Below, in pieces: positions 11,001 through 20,873 of a stretch of 64,000 nucleotides of DNA (positions are counted from its first letter, which is position 1; every line of letters begins with the position of its first letter). The DNA comes from Bimuria novae-zelandiae CBS 107.79 (taxonomy: Eukaryota; Ascomycota; Dothideomycetes; Pleosporales; Didymosphaeriaceae). A program made the translations under genes and the position numbers. Location of the stretch: assembly GCA_010015655.1 (NCBI GenBank), contig ML976682.1, positions 635,689 through 699,688 on the forward strand, read 5' to 3'. The notes under the pieces are model-generated. The model searched no databases and was not told where the DNA came from. It saw only the letters and a program-made list of their open reading frames with translations.

Positions 11001-12676
11001 TGGAACTCATCATAAGATGCGAAGTGAGCCGCTGGTCTAGTAGTGGGTAGCGTGTCAACGGATGTCTCGTCGAAGTCCTCGACAGGGGCGGTTTGTTGAA
11101 GCGCGGTTTCTGACGGGACCGCCGGTGGCGATGTAAGCGCCGTTAGTCCTGCTGTAGGTGCAACAGCTGGGTAGGTTTGAATCTGTATTACGCCGTTGAC
11201 ATGACGGGCCCACAGGACCTGTTTGCCTTTGCATGTCAAGTACAGGTCGTTCTTAATAGCGTTAAGCTCGTATCGTTGGCGGACGTACGCCCACGAGAAG
11301 AGGCGGGTCTGCCGAAGTTCGCTAGAGTAGAGGGTATTGGTTAGCTCGGCGACATTTGTCGACCCGTCAGGTAACCGACAGCGAAGTCGTACTGTTCCTA
11401 CGCCGTGAATTGGTAGCTTGAGGCCGCCGGCAATCGTGATTGTCCCACGCCCTGGTGATAGGGTTGTGAAGTCGTCAACGCAGCCGGTCATGTGGCGTGA
11501 AGCGCCAGTATCAAACAGCCAAGAAACAGGGACGTCGGAGGTTTGACGGATAGAGACAGCGTGGGCACTCACGTTATTGTCGGCGTAGATGGTCTTACTA
11601 TTGGTGTTCACCAATGTTCTCAACGGTTTCGGCGAGGGGGGAGGTGTGGTCAAGTCAACGACTGAATAGGTAGTAAAAGCGAGTACTTCATCACTGCCGT
11701 CTTCTAAGTCGCTGGCGGATTCGACAGCCTCAGCCGAATTACCTTTCTGTTGTTTTCCATTGCGGCCACTGCTAGTGTGGCCGCTAGATGTCTTGCCTTT
11801 CGGTTGGGTGATTGTCTTCTGTTGTTGTTCTCTGTGTCTGCGGAGCCTCTCGCAGTTGTTATATACATGGCCGACGAACGTGAACTCATGTTTTCGGCAC
11901 CAGGTGCATTCGTTGGTAGCGGTAGTAGAAGGTTTGGTTGGAAAAGACTTTCCGCCGCGTGCTGAGCGGGCAGCGGTTTGTCGCGCTGCGTACGCTGTGG
12001 ATGAATCAACGGTGTCAAGGCTGTGTTTTTCGCCGATGTCCAGTATCTTGAGTTCGATGTCCTGGAACGCAGTGAGCTGTCGGGTAGACAGGTTGTCAAT
12101 CACATTGTCCATTGTATCCGGCAGGGTAGCCAGGAAGAAGGATCCCTTGACGTTATCGTCGTTAAACATGGCCCTCATGGCGACCGCCACGGGCTGTGTG
12201 GATGATGCACAACGCTTGGAAATGCGTGTCCAACGCTGGTGGAACTCGTCCAGGTGAAGACGCAGGTCGTCACCATCGTGGTACCGCAGGTTCATGAGAT
12301 TGCGGAAGAGGATGATAGACGACTGGCCAGTGTCGCGGTCGAAGCGGCTCGTGAGGTAGTCCCACGCCGCAGGCGATGTCTCGCAGTCAGCGACCTGTTG
12401 GGTGAGGTCGTTGTGCACCGACGAGAGTATCATGACGAGGGCTTTGGTGTCGTCGGCGTCCCAGGCGTCCACGGCCGCGTCGTATGTGACCCAGGCGGCC
12501 GGATCTGCATTTGCGGTCGGGCGGACTGGTCGGGCCTTCCTCTTGGAGATGATCGGCCAGAGGCCAGCGTAGCGGAAGGCGACAATCCATGCGGAGCGGT
12601 ACTCAGGGAAGTTCTCACCCCGAGAACCCAGCTTGGGTAGGGACGCTGGGTCAAGCTTAAAGCTAAAGGTCGACAT
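8027..12676 (-). CDS. copia Gag-Pol polyprotein, complete (1,549 aa)
   Basis: Single uninterrupted frame from ATG at 12676. Domains in order: Gag (residues 5-240); zinc knuckle (CTWCRKH to NNC, 257-275); aspartic protease with WLFDTGAS (386-393); His/Cys pre-integrase finger (H560, H564, C589, C592); integrase core with D621, D685 and E721 (SDLSG, SDNGGEY, NGVTERFNQ); Ser/Thr/Pro-rich linker; reverse transcriptase (about 1045-1290) with YVDD at 1212-1215; RNase H (from about 1385) with YTDAS, MEAEY and DNQAA. All catalytic residues are present, so the enzymes may still be made. It acts in virus-like particles to copy and integrate the element. No upstream frameshift or separate Gag frame is seen, typical for fungal copia. 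Confidence 0.95.
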   Translation of the reverse strand: MSTFSFKLDPASLPKLGSRGENFPEYRSAWIVAFRYAGLWPIISKRKARPVRPTANADPAAWVTYDAAVDAWDADDTKALVMILSSVHNDLTQQVADCETSPAAWDYLTSRFDRDTGQSSIILFRNLMNLRYHDGDDLRLHLDEFHQRWTRISKRCASSTQPVAVAMRAMFNDDNVKGSFFLATLPDTMDNVIDNLSTRQLTAFQDIELKILDIGEKHSLDTVDSSTAYAARQTAARSARGGKSFPTKPSTTATNECTWCRKHEFTFVGHVYNNCERLRRHREQQQKTITQPKGKTSSGHTSSGRNGKQQKGNSAEAVESASDLEDGSDEVLAFTTYSVVDLTTPPPSPKPLRTLVNTNSKTIYADNNVSAHAVSIRQTSDVPVSWLFDTGASRHMTGCVDDFTTLSPGRGTITIAGGLKLPIHGVGTVRLRCRLPDGSTNVAELTNTLYSSELRQTRLFSWAYVRQRYELNAIKNDLYLTCKGKQVLWARHVNGVIQIQTYPAVAPTAGLTALTSPPAVPSETALQQTAPVEDFDETSVDTLPTTRPAAHFASYDEFHHAVGHRLIRNPARLYRDSDIIPAIPEGFQCETCIVSKSKHRRPTHDAATRSQAPKPLEVIHSDLSGKFSQKSLGGARYYISFVDDCTRHAWVRFLKKKADAAQAVMDFIQYARNQYSTTVRRFKSDNGGEYMSTTLQKYFRENGIEHHTVPPYAHELNGVTERFNQTVTQMARSMLDTDSMLFLWAEAIATACFLINVTPHSSDKLNRTPYERLTDRKPSVKHLKPFGIKAYAHISKEARKPGTKLLDRAEVGIFVGYGRDTKTTRVYVPDRHAIIESRDVQYQAFAKWKAPSYFTQISDDEKTTTPTSAPTGRHNDRQLEHDLSGVEDETPLATPHRRTTSNMIPVLPAAGPSHSGPTPQNTQDPSHQGRRRPAATHPRGGGPASSQTCDDTLAPDTPTMTTRSGRTVKPSLKAREAQNNSALVTDFLAPILLAPLDDLSAGHIMACAALATGDDIPHTYKEAMTDANAPLWRPPIEHEVRAHEINGTYVIVDISELPPGAILVGIRWVFDIKKDEHGKVVKRKARLVAQGFSQRPGIDYQDTYSPVMRYDSLRLIVWLALYMGWTLRQMDFDAAYLNSLLKQPIYARCPPGIDCPSGSILKLLKALYGLKQSGREWYDVLREWLHQQGFTPAAFDPCVFFGKTKDIVIGIYVDDVLMAGTDETIAVFMTAAAARFRMKDLGRPKILLGLEFDYDGHGSDTRHVRLHQRTYARSILRRYGMDKCNGRKTPLDPNSFPPRTLDAPVNEDRQRLFQSIVGSINFLAIVTRPDLSYTVSLLGSYNSNPSEQHLQLAYQVLRYIQGTIDSCTIEMAPPPKGSTGMDNTVVMYTDASFGSDPDNAKSFSGYVMKVNGSTVAWSSKRQGCVAKSTMEAEYMAASYAAAHLVWSRLAISELTSTLATTGRAATDRGSWHFKLLVDNQAALSLIQDPKVSARSKHIAIHYHFVREKYLDGIYKVDHVASKDNLADICTKALPLPLLTDLRDRIMKTS

Positions 12677-13016
12677 GATCGATGGTCAGCAAGGTCCTTG
12701 GTGAAGACCAAGGTGAGAGGTAATTAGTAGTAGATAGGACTGCTGCGGTTAGGGAATAGCAGCGGGTAATTGCTCAGGCGTCGGCAGTCGGTGACACAGC
12801 GGGTAGCTGGGCGGCTGAGCGATGGCAGCAATGCAGTGTAGCGGCAGTGGACCTGCCCGCCAGTGGCAGTGGGCGTAGCGGCGGTCGTGCGGCTGGTGCA
12901 GCTGTGCAGTAGGTATCTGCGATGCGGTGGGCAAGCCGGTGACGCAGCGGGTAACTGGGCGGCAGGCGTCGCAGCAGATGTGTAGAGCGTAAAGGGTATG
13001 CTCAATAGAGGCAGTG
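12677..13016 (-). other. 5' leader of the outer copia with internal direct repeats
   Basis: Untranslated leader between the polyprotein start and primer-binding site. It is rich in CAG/GCGG and contains a direct repeat: a box reading GACACAGCGGGTAGCTGGGC (from about 12791) recurs as GACGCAGCGGGTAACTGGGC (from about 12940). It may hold packaging or promoter signals, but none is recognisable. Confidence 0.45.
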
Positions 13017-13035
13017 GAGCGCCGGGCTCATAACC
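13017..13035 (-). promoter_or_regulatory. primer-binding site of outer copia (initiator tRNA-Met half-tRNA type)
   Basis: On the minus strand, directly after the LTR end CAACA, the sequence reads GGTTATGAGCCCGG. It is complementary to the anticodon stem-loop of initiator tRNA-Met (GGGCTCATAAC), the primer style known for Drosophila copia and yeast Ty5, rather than to a tRNA 3' end. Confidence 0.75.
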
Positions 13036-13054
13036 TGTTGGAGTTGAGTGTAAG
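13036..13054 (-). repeat. outer copia 5' LTR, distal fragment
   Basis: Nineteen bases of the 125-bp 5' LTR, cut off from the rest (18559-18664) by the nested copia. The last five bases, GTAAG (13050-13054), are the left copy of the nested element's target duplication. Confidence 0.8.
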
Positions 13055-13236
13055 TGTTAGCCAACATCACAACTCGACTATGTCGTCACACAGTCATGTG
13101 ACCCTGCTGATCTAGAATCTTCTAGATACTCCACTTCATGTATATAGCNNNNNNNNNNNNNNNNNNNNNNNNNNNNNNNNNNNNNNNNATCAGATAGTAA
13201 TCAACCCAGTTCGCCTCCTGCTGTGGTACGCACACA
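13055..13236 (+). repeat. inner copia 5' LTR (with assembly gap)
   Basis: Matches the 3' LTR base for base outside the N run. It differs in length only because 40 N replace what the 3' LTR shows to be 13 bp. Confidence 0.9.
13149..13188. other. assembly gap (40 N)
   Basis: The flanks (TATATAGC and ATCAGATAG) occur in the intact 3' LTR separated by only 13 bases at about 18492-18504. The true gap is therefore probably 13 bp, not 40. Confidence 0.85.
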
Positions 13237-13254
13237 GTTATGAGCCCGGATTGC
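13237..13254 (+). promoter_or_regulatory. primer-binding site of inner copia (initiator tRNA-Met half-tRNA type)
   Basis: GTTATGAGCCCGG follows the LTR end CACACA directly. It is the same anticodon-loop complement as in the outer element, though the two LTR families differ. Confidence 0.75.
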
Positions 13255-13414
13255 ACTTGCAATTAACAATTACTAAGTTCATTTGTTATTCTTTATACAG
13301 ACCTTATTGTCGATAGCCGTAACGTCAGTATCGGAGACCTTATTGTCGATCGCCGTAGCATTGGCGTCGAAGACCTGATATAGACGACAGCCATAAAGTG
13401 GTGTCGCTATCACG

Positions 13415-16400
13415 ATGTCGCTCAGCGACCAAGGAGTCACACGCGTGACTGTTATACTGGATAGACCAGCAGATTGGGAGTCATGGTTCTAGCTACGACG
13501 AGAGAAGGCTGTCGTAGACAGTATCTAGAAATACTGCGACATCTCAAAGCCGAAGGATAAGCTACCGAAGCTCATTAAACCCACGAAACCATTGCCCAGC
13601 GCTATTAAGGCTGGAGCAACTGCGATTAGCCAGTTAGATGCAGGCCAGCAGGCGATGTACAGCGATCTCCTTCACGACTGGAGATACGAGAGAACAGAAT
13701 ATACAAACCTGAAGCGGAGAGAAGGCGAGCTTCTTATGGAAATCAGCCGCACCATCGCGACTCGCCACCTCTACCTGATCAATGGAAAAGACGACGTCTA
13801 TGATCGATTGATCGCGCTCAAGCAGCAGCTTGCACCAACCGCAGCTGCACGCAGCAGAGAGCTGGTAACCAAATACCGCGCTCTGCAGGAGAAGCCTCAA
13901 AGCCGCAACCTTGAACAATGGCTTGATGACTGGATTCACATTACAAATCAATGCAGGGAGGCAGACCTTCCTGAGACGACGGGCTATCGAGCCCAAGACG
14001 ATTTTCTGGCAGTTGTCAGAACAATTGCTCCTGAGTGGGCCGCTGCATCACACCACGACCTTATTCTAAAAGAAACTATTAGGAAAACGGATGAGATTCA
14101 ATCTCTAGCGGACTATGTTGCCCAATTCAGGATGTATCATCGACGAATCGGACTTACTACGGCTTCACCCGGAACGTTTGCTACACTAGGCGTTTCAGTA
14201 CAACAAAGCCAAGAACAGAAAGAACGATCGCCAAAGGGAAAACCAAAGTGTATCTGTGGAAGCCGACACTGGTACAAGGACTGCTGGTACCTAGTCCCAG
14301 ACCATCCAAAGAAACCAAAGAACTTCCAACCAGTATAGGCCACGCAAGCCAAGGTCATGGAGGCCTTAAAAGACCTAGAGCAAGTCAAGAAAATTAGTAA
14401 TATCCTTGCAAGAGATGGGATAAGCATAAAGAAGGCAGACGAGCCAATAAAGCTTAATAACGGAAAGACGTTAGTAAGTCATAATCAGAGGTTTGCTGCC
14501 CACAGCTCATTCTCTGTTATGCAGCCACAACAGGTACAGCAGAAAGCGCTACCTACAATTATCAACTAATAGATTCTAGACCCTAGTTCCAACATTCATG
14601 TCTGCAACTTAACCCGTTTCGGATAGACAGAGACGCGCAAGGCAGAACCAGAGGATATTCTCTTTACAGGAGGATCAACAGTACCTATACAAGCCTGGGG
14701 AAAAGTTACTTTCAATATAAACTTGCCTTATAGCACAGGTTAGATCCAACTCATAGATGTTGCTCTTGTAGAAGGTTTCTTCACGAACGTTGTAAGCCTC
14801 TCAAGATGCCGAGCAATAGGTATGCAGTTTAACTCAGGACAAGATGTAATATATCAGCATCATCCGTCAAACGTCATTTGCTCGCTACAGCACAAGGATG
14901 GCCACTGGATCATCGATGCCGAGGACAACGACCGACCGACGCTGAGTAGTTTTGCTACAGCGCTTCGGCGAGCATACAAGGCCTCGAGAGAGGATCGACG
15001 CCCAATTGCAGCATCCCACATTGAAGCTCATGAGTTATTTGCCCATGCAAGCAAAGAAGCAATTGATCATGTAAACGAGAACGTGAGAGGAATAGCTCTG
15101 GATCCAGATACCCGAGCACCTCGATTACGAGAATGCGACACATGCATTAAAGCGAAATCGGCAGCTCAAGTGAGCAGACGCCAACCTAAAGAACAGGCTA
15201 CGAGACCATTCTATCGCATTGTAATCGATCTTGTGCAGCTTATCCCTACAGGGGAGACCTACTACAACAGAGACCGATACTTGCTACACGCTGTATGCGA
15301 GTACTTAAAGTGGCATGAAGTGACCACACTCACAGACAAGACACTGCACTCGGTAGTGCCAGCGCTAAAAGCATTGATCAACAAGATCCAGCGTCAGTAT
15401 GGGTACATTATGGTTGTACTCAAGATTGATAGTGAGCGGGGCTATGGTCTTAAACTCTATGACATTGCGAAGCAAGCAGGCTTCAAGATTAAGTTACGAG
15501 CTCCAGATACTGCTAAGCAGCTTGGCGTAGCAGAAAAAGCAAGACATGTTATTATTACAAAAGCAAGAGCGCTTCGAATTTAAGCAGGACTACCAAAGTT
15601 ACTATTAAATAAACTAGCCATTACTGCCGCTCGAATCGCCAATGTCACACTAACAAAAGCTATTAATTAGAAAACGCCCTATAAGCTTGTTCACGGCAAG
15701 CAGCCTTCAGTTGCTTATTTTGCTCCGATTGGATGCAAAGCTTACATTCTCAATAAAAAGCTAAAGAAGGCTGATAAGCTTGAATCTCGCACTTTTGTTG
15801 GATACTTGGTTGGATACGACTCTACCAACATTTTTCGCATTTGGCTACCTAAAAAAGACCAGGTGATTCGCGCACGAGATGTGATTTTCAAGCGCGAAAG
15901 TCGTTTTGGTGATAACCTAGAGAGGGAGGCTGTGACACAGGAAGAAATTGAGGTTTTAGATATACCTTACTCCTAAGACACACAGGCCACTTTAACTGAT
16001 CTAATCGAGCTGATGCAGTCACAGCTTCACACTATACACAATCGCAACAAGGAGGATGAGCCTTATATGGCCTATCTACCGACGCCGGAGCCATCAATTC
16101 GTGGCAACACAGCGCCACCTCAGCAGGAGGAAGGCGAGGAAATCTTCAACACAGGCACGCAGGATGCGCAGGATAACTAGTAAACTGCAGAAGAGCAGGA
16201 CACCGAACAGCAGTTGCAGGAGCAATTGCTCTAAGAAATACAGTGTAACTAAGAAGACATGCAGTCTAATCAAGAAGACAATGAACTAACAATCTATATC
16301 AGAGCACCGCAGCAGGAGAATGTTACTAGTCAAGGACAAGGGCCACTTATGCCGATCGCATCAGGCCACCAAAGCCAGCCTCAAAAAGCATCTTCCACTC

Positions 16401-18313
16401 TACCCAAAGGATGGGCGAGTTCAGACGAATATGTTCCAGATCGACGAAGAAACAACGCACCCAGGATGGCTGATCCCGAGGTTGGAAGCAGCAGCAACAT
16501 CGTAGCAGGCAAACGAGCAAGGAAGCAACCAAATCAGGCCTTTGCTACATACTATACAGCTTTTACAGCCGCAATAAATCCGACAGCCCCAGCAAAGCTA
16601 GCTGGAGAACTACCAAAGATAAGGCTTCATCGCGATCAGCTACCACCACCGCCTAAGCGCTGGAAAGACCTCAAGAATCATCCATTCAGCGCAGAGTTTA
16701 CCCAGGCAGTTCGAGCAGAGTTTAAGAGCTGCTAGAAAAAGCACTGTTTCAAGCGCACCGAGGCAACATCAGCTACAGCAGATGCTGAGATACTACCCCT
16801 AATGTAGGTCTTCACGTACAAGTTTGATAAAGACGGATATCTATACAAGTTTAAGGCACGACTCTGCGTACGAGGAGACCTACAAGACACGTGGGGAGAC
16901 ACATACGCTGCTACGCTTGCTATGAAAGTGTTTCGAGCACTTATTGCTTTAGCAGCAGCCTTCGGCCTGCTAATGTTTCAGTTTGACACATTGAATGCCT
17001 TTCTCAACGCTCGACTACCGCGAAAGATGTACTGCCGTACCCCAGAAGGATTTATAGACATATTCGGTGAGCTTCTTGAGCTGCAACGAGCACTCTACGG
17101 CCTCAAGGAAGCACCATTGCTTTGGTACCAAGAGCTGTCATCAACCCTGAAGAAGCTCGGCTTAAGGCCAGTACCAGGAGTTCCATGTTTGTTCACGAAC
17201 AAGCAGTTAATCGTGTTCTTTTATGTCGACGATATTGTCGTCCTCGTACATCCACTCAATATGAGCGCCTACCAAGCGTTCAAGCAACAGCTGCTCAACA
17301 CATATGACATTCGCGAGCTAGGAGAGCTCAAGTGGTTCCTAGGAATTCGAGTCATTCAAGAAGAGCTCACAAGATCTATCTACTTAATCCAAGACTCATT
17401 CATTGACAAGATTGCAACAAAGTTTAACCTTAAGCTTGATGGACGATATCCAGACGTACCATTGAAGGAAAACAACCTTACGCCTTCAACAGAGGAACCA
17501 AGCGCAGCACGAACACACAGATATCAGCAATTAGTTGGCTCACTAGCATACATCTCGACCTCAACACGCCCAGACGTCGCGCGAGCACACTCAATACTGG
17601 CACGTCATCTTCAGAATCCAGGGCAGAAGCATATGCACGCAGCGCAGCATGTTTGGCGATACCTAATTGGTACAAAGAACCTTGCTATTCGTGCATCAGC
17701 AGATATACAAGGCGGAATCACGAGCATCTCAACACCAGAATCAGAATCAGCTCAGCAAGAACCAGAACCGTTGTTCTATGGCGCATCAGATGCGGCCTTT
17801 GCAGATGAGCCACACACTCGTCGAAGTTCCCAAGGCTATCTTTTCAAGCTTTACGGCCTACCCATTGATTGGAAAGCGACAATTCAACGATCAGTCACGA
17901 AATCGACTACTGAGGCTGAGCTGCTATCTCTATCACTAGCAGGAGGAGAGATGGAGTGGTGGTAACGCTTCTTTCAGGCAATTCATTTTAACCCAGAGTT
18001 TGTACCATCGCTCTGGTGCGACAACCAGCAAACTGTCTCAATTGCAACTAAGACAGCCGATAAGCTTCAGACAAAGCTCAAGCACGTAGACGTGCACCAC
18101 CACTGGATACGTCAGGAAGTATCAGAAGGCAGATTGCAGATTGAATGGAAGCCTACTGCAGAAATGCCCGCAGATGGTTTCACAAAGATTTTTCCACGCC
18201 AAAAGCACGCCAGCTTTATACGCCAGCTAGGACTCAGCGATATTTCAGCATTACTAGAGCCTCAAACAAACTCGGAAGATATTGTATCAGACGAGCTCGG
18301 GGGGTGGTACTAG
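13415..18313 (+). pseudogene. inner copia Gag-Pol polyprotein, one frame with many nonsense codons
   Basis: ATG at 13415 begins one reading frame that runs 1,633 codons to the TAG at 18311 with no net frameshift. Stops include 13490, 13526, 14336, 14567, 15581 and 17963, plus several between 15584-16260 and 16736-16920. Most are CAG/CAA to TAG/TAA, and at least one near 16805 fits TGG to TAG. Domains: Gag 13415-14338 with knuckle CICGSRHWYKDC; a degenerate protease near 14573-14610; His/Cys finger about 15020-15145; integrase about 15190-15900 with KIDSERGYG; RT with FYVDDIVVLV at about 17220; RNase H about 17780-18210 with DAAFADE and TEAELL. It belongs to a lineage different from the outer element. 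Confidence 0.9.
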
Positions 18314-18385
18314 AGGAACACACGCAGAGATCACCAACAGCTCAGAGTCACTCCTTTTTCAGCTTTCGTTTCTGCAATTCACTCA

Positions 18386-18398
18386 AGCTGGGGGGGTG
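18386..18398 (+). promoter_or_regulatory. polypurine tract of inner copia
   Basis: AGCTGGGGGGGTG immediately before the 3' LTR start TGTTAGCC, the expected position for plus-strand DNA priming. Confidence 0.8.
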
Positions 18399-18553
18399 TG
18401 TTAGCCAACATCACAACTCGACTATGTCGTCACACAGTCATGTGACCCTGCTGATCTAGAATCTTCTAGATACTCCACTTCATGTATATAGCCACTCCGA
18501 CTTCTATCAGATAGTAATCAACCCAGTTCGCCTCCTGCTGTGGTACGCACACA
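18399..18553 (+). repeat. inner copia 3' LTR (155 bp)
   Basis: TGTTAGCC to GCACACA, followed by target duplication GTAAG. It supplies the true sequence of the region masked by N in the 5' LTR. Confidence 0.92.
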
Positions 18554-18558
18554 GTAAG

Positions 18559-18664
18559 AGTTATCAATTGTGTAGGTGACAGAAGTCGCCTATATAGGTC
18601 TAGCGTGCTCCTTCCGTATGTACAGGAAGCTCCTTTCGTACGCTAGGGAGCGCCTTCCTCAACA
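18559..18664 (-). repeat. outer copia 5' LTR, main fragment
   Basis: 106 of the 125 bp of the normal LTR. Reading the minus strand it starts TGTTGAGGAAGGCGC and contains the short CTTCC/GGAAG hairpin that marks the switch point in the abnormal LTR at 7782-7870. Confidence 0.85.
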
Positions 18665-18669
18665 TGAGT
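18665..18669. repeat. 5-bp target-site duplication, right copy (TGAGT)
   Basis: Pairs with 7777-7781. Confidence 0.85.
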
Positions 18670-18852
18670 TTCATGGACAATATAACCCCGAATATCCCTG
18701 AAGGCTTCTACAAGCCTCAATTGCAGATGAGAGCGGCTTATTTGTGGGCTATAAATTGTGGCATGGTGCCATATTCTGATATAGTGTACTTGCTCGGACT
18801 ACCACCAGGATTTCTCAACTGCTGGATCCGACGATTCGCGCGTGTACCTTGA

Positions 18853-20535
18853 GTTTAGATTAGTTAGCATTTGGCGCATTTAGGTCTTCTACTATATATC
18901 CCTGCACTCTTTGCCTGCATGTAATGCATTCGAGAATTGGAAAACGCGTTCTTTTGATATTTGTGACCCGTGCGTTAGCCGCCGTTGGGAGCTATAAGAG
19001 GCCCAGACTAGCCCTTAGTACGTGCAGGACAGTACTTACTCTACGCCAAACATGGTTCTAGACAGATCTCCTAACTTTAGGGATAGTGGCTTAGATAGCC
19101 TTAATCTAACCTTTGTTATAAAATTATCAGCCTTTTAATTATAACGTTTGCGCCGGTTGAAATCGCTTTTGCGGTCGTCAGAACACCTTTGGCCGTTAAA
19201 AGATAAAATATCTTTGCTATATAGCCTTCTTAAGCTCTTTAATTCGAATTTTTATAAAGTATGCAAAGGAAGCATTAATCTAACATTAATACTTAATAGT
19301 ATAATTATCTTTTGTTGCGCAATTAAGTTCTCGCCTAGCTAACTATAGCTAGTGGTGGATAAACAGATTAAGGGAAATTACTACAACACTATAGTTAAGG
19401 TTTTTACTTGAATGTTGGCTTGGGATAAAAACGTGGGCAAATAAGGCTTTGGATTTATCTATTTAGAGAGTGTGCTAGAAACTACCCGTATAGAAGAAAG
19501 TTTTAGCCAGATATAAGCACGTTAAGGCATGTTGTGTATCTTTTTATAGATTCCAATCCGTCAAAGTTCTATATCTAGTATAAAGTGTAAACCTCGCGTA
19601 GTTATAAGGAACTAGGTATTATAAAATCCTGCCCGTACTATAAGTCTGGCCCTTCTACTTTTAGGTATAGCTATTGGCTGCGTAACTCTTGCCTTAAAGT
19701 ATTAGGTGTGCCATTCGCTTAATAGCATACGCCATCGTTAAAGTTGGAGATATGTGTGGTGGCGCGAGTGGAAGAGGAATTAAGGATATCCTAAAGCGTG
19801 TTAGTGCTTGTCGCATGTCTTGTACCTACTACGGTTACTGTCCCAGATGTTTTATCACGATGTGGATCCTTAAGAATCCTAGTTACATGGCCGTTCTCTT
19901 AATAGAGTAATCGAATATAGTCGTTTGGCTGTACTATAAGCATAGGGCTGTTATCTGTATAGTTTCTATTCCTTTGCGTTTTCTTGCACACAAAATTATT
20001 AGGGAGGATTTTATTCTCTGTTCTTCTGGCCAGCGGTAAAAGATACGTCATATCTGCATTGACGAATGTAGGAGTACGTTAAACTGGTGAATTGTTTTTA
20101 GCGCTGGGCAGGGAGTTAACGGACAAGGCCGTACTATTGCCGTAAGGGAAGCCAGGCTTTCTAACTAACTTCCCTTCTTTTACAACGTAAATCCTCTCGA
20201 CCCAGCTGTGACCGTGAACTATGGAGAGGCTTAACGTAAAGACGATAAAAGACAACATTTCCAGGTGCTAGTGCGGTAGGATCAGGGCTATCGCGGCTTT
20301 AATATCTATTACTAAGGTGCCAAGCAACGCCCGAGAATGTCAGAAGACTCGAAATCTGGAAACCTTATCTTGATTTTTAAGTTCGAAAACCAGTATTCAT
20401 TCCACCCTACATAATTAATGGATCGAAACCGAAGTGCCGCATCCTCGAGTTAGGAAACGAGGAGGCATGCATTCTAATATTATATAGCAATGTTAATAAA
20501 GGAGCAAGCTTGAGCTCGACTATATAGTAATATTA
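18853..20535. other. gene-poor, moderately AT-rich degraded region
   Basis: No frame longer than about 60 codons and frequent TAG/TAA. It looks like mutated repeat DNA, but I could not match it to an element type with confidence. Confidence 0.4.
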
Positions 20536-20872
20536 ACTTAAAATACACTTCACACCCTTTTCTATTCTAGTACCGGATCTTAGCGTCGCAGTCGTGAGCA
20601 CTCTCAGACAATTCGAAATAAACGTCGGCACCTTTACTAGCTTGCCGCAGCCTACGATAGTGAAATCCACGCATAAATCTACTAATGGGAAGAGCAAATC
20701 CAGTAACGTCAGTCCCACCATGATAGGGATTATTGTGGCAATCGTGGCCATCGCGATCTTGTTAGGCTTACTTATTATATTGCGGAAACGGCACAATCGC
20801 AAGAAAATGGAAGGAATTGTATCATCTACGGAACAAGCGTTTCCCCAGGGCCGTGGCAAACTTAGGAGATAA
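20536..20872 (+). pseudogene. C-terminal fragment of a single-pass membrane protein
   Basis: An open frame without an ATG reads from about 20536 to 20872. It holds a Ser/Thr/Lys-rich stretch, one strong membrane helix (MIGIIVAIVAIAILLGLLII) and a basic stop-transfer tail (RKRHNRKK). This layout is common in fungal Mid2/WSC-like wall-sensor proteins and other type I membrane proteins, but no ectodomain is present. Upstream lies degraded DNA, so this is most likely the last exon of a gene whose 5' part is lost. It ends two bases from the convergent 2EXR-like pseudogene. Confidence 0.4.
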
Positions 20873-20873
20873 A

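Larger units (their letters stand above)
13055..18553 (+). mobile_element. Ty1/copia LTR retrotransposon (inner), inserted in the outer copia's 5' LTR
   Basis: LTRs 13055-13236 (containing an N run) and 18399-18553 both read TGTTAGCC to CGCACACA, and all readable bases are identical. Target duplication GTAAG is at 13050-13054 and 18554-18558. Primer-binding site, polyprotein frame and purine tract are in the right order. The polyprotein frame has no indel but many nonsense codons, so it cannot be autonomous now. Confidence 0.92.
7782..18664 (-). mobile_element. Ty1/copia LTR retrotransposon (outer), with a second copia nested in its 5' LTR
   Basis: Bounded by TGTTGAGG at 7782 and CAACA at 18664 and flanked by a TGAGT target duplication. 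Without the nested element it is 5,379 bp. Order on the minus strand is 5' LTR (18664-18559 plus 13054-13036, 125 bp), primer-binding site (13035-13017), leader, polyprotein (12676-8027), a weak purine tract, then an abnormal 3' LTR (7870-7782) that is a perfect palindrome rather than a copy of the 5' LTR. The coding region is uninterrupted, so the element is young by host standards, although the rearranged LTR should cripple further cycles. Confidence 0.9.
6806..18852 (+). pseudogene. host gene of unknown function, split by nested copia elements
   Basis: Pieces are 6806-7043, intron 7044-7092 (49 bp, GTACGG donor, CTAAT branch, CAG acceptor, phase 1), 7093-7781, and after removal of the insertion 18670-18852. 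The frame passes exactly across the 5-bp target duplication TGAGT and continues to a TGA at the end. One in-frame TAG (7767-7769, from CAG by a C-to-T change) lies just before the insertion. The protein would be about 370 residues: a basic, Ser/Pro/Thr-rich N-terminus (PRFKRYLSPQPTETRRKRR), an Ala/Pro-rich middle, and an ordered C-terminus with a YYTQNYL segment and a Trp-rich end (CWIRRFARVP). I do not recognise the family. The first Met could instead be at 6890 (MPRFKRYL). Confidence 0.62.

Noticed and set aside
12239..12640. 133-codon plus-strand frame
   Set aside because: Lies antisense to the intact copia polyprotein; a shadow of its codon use.
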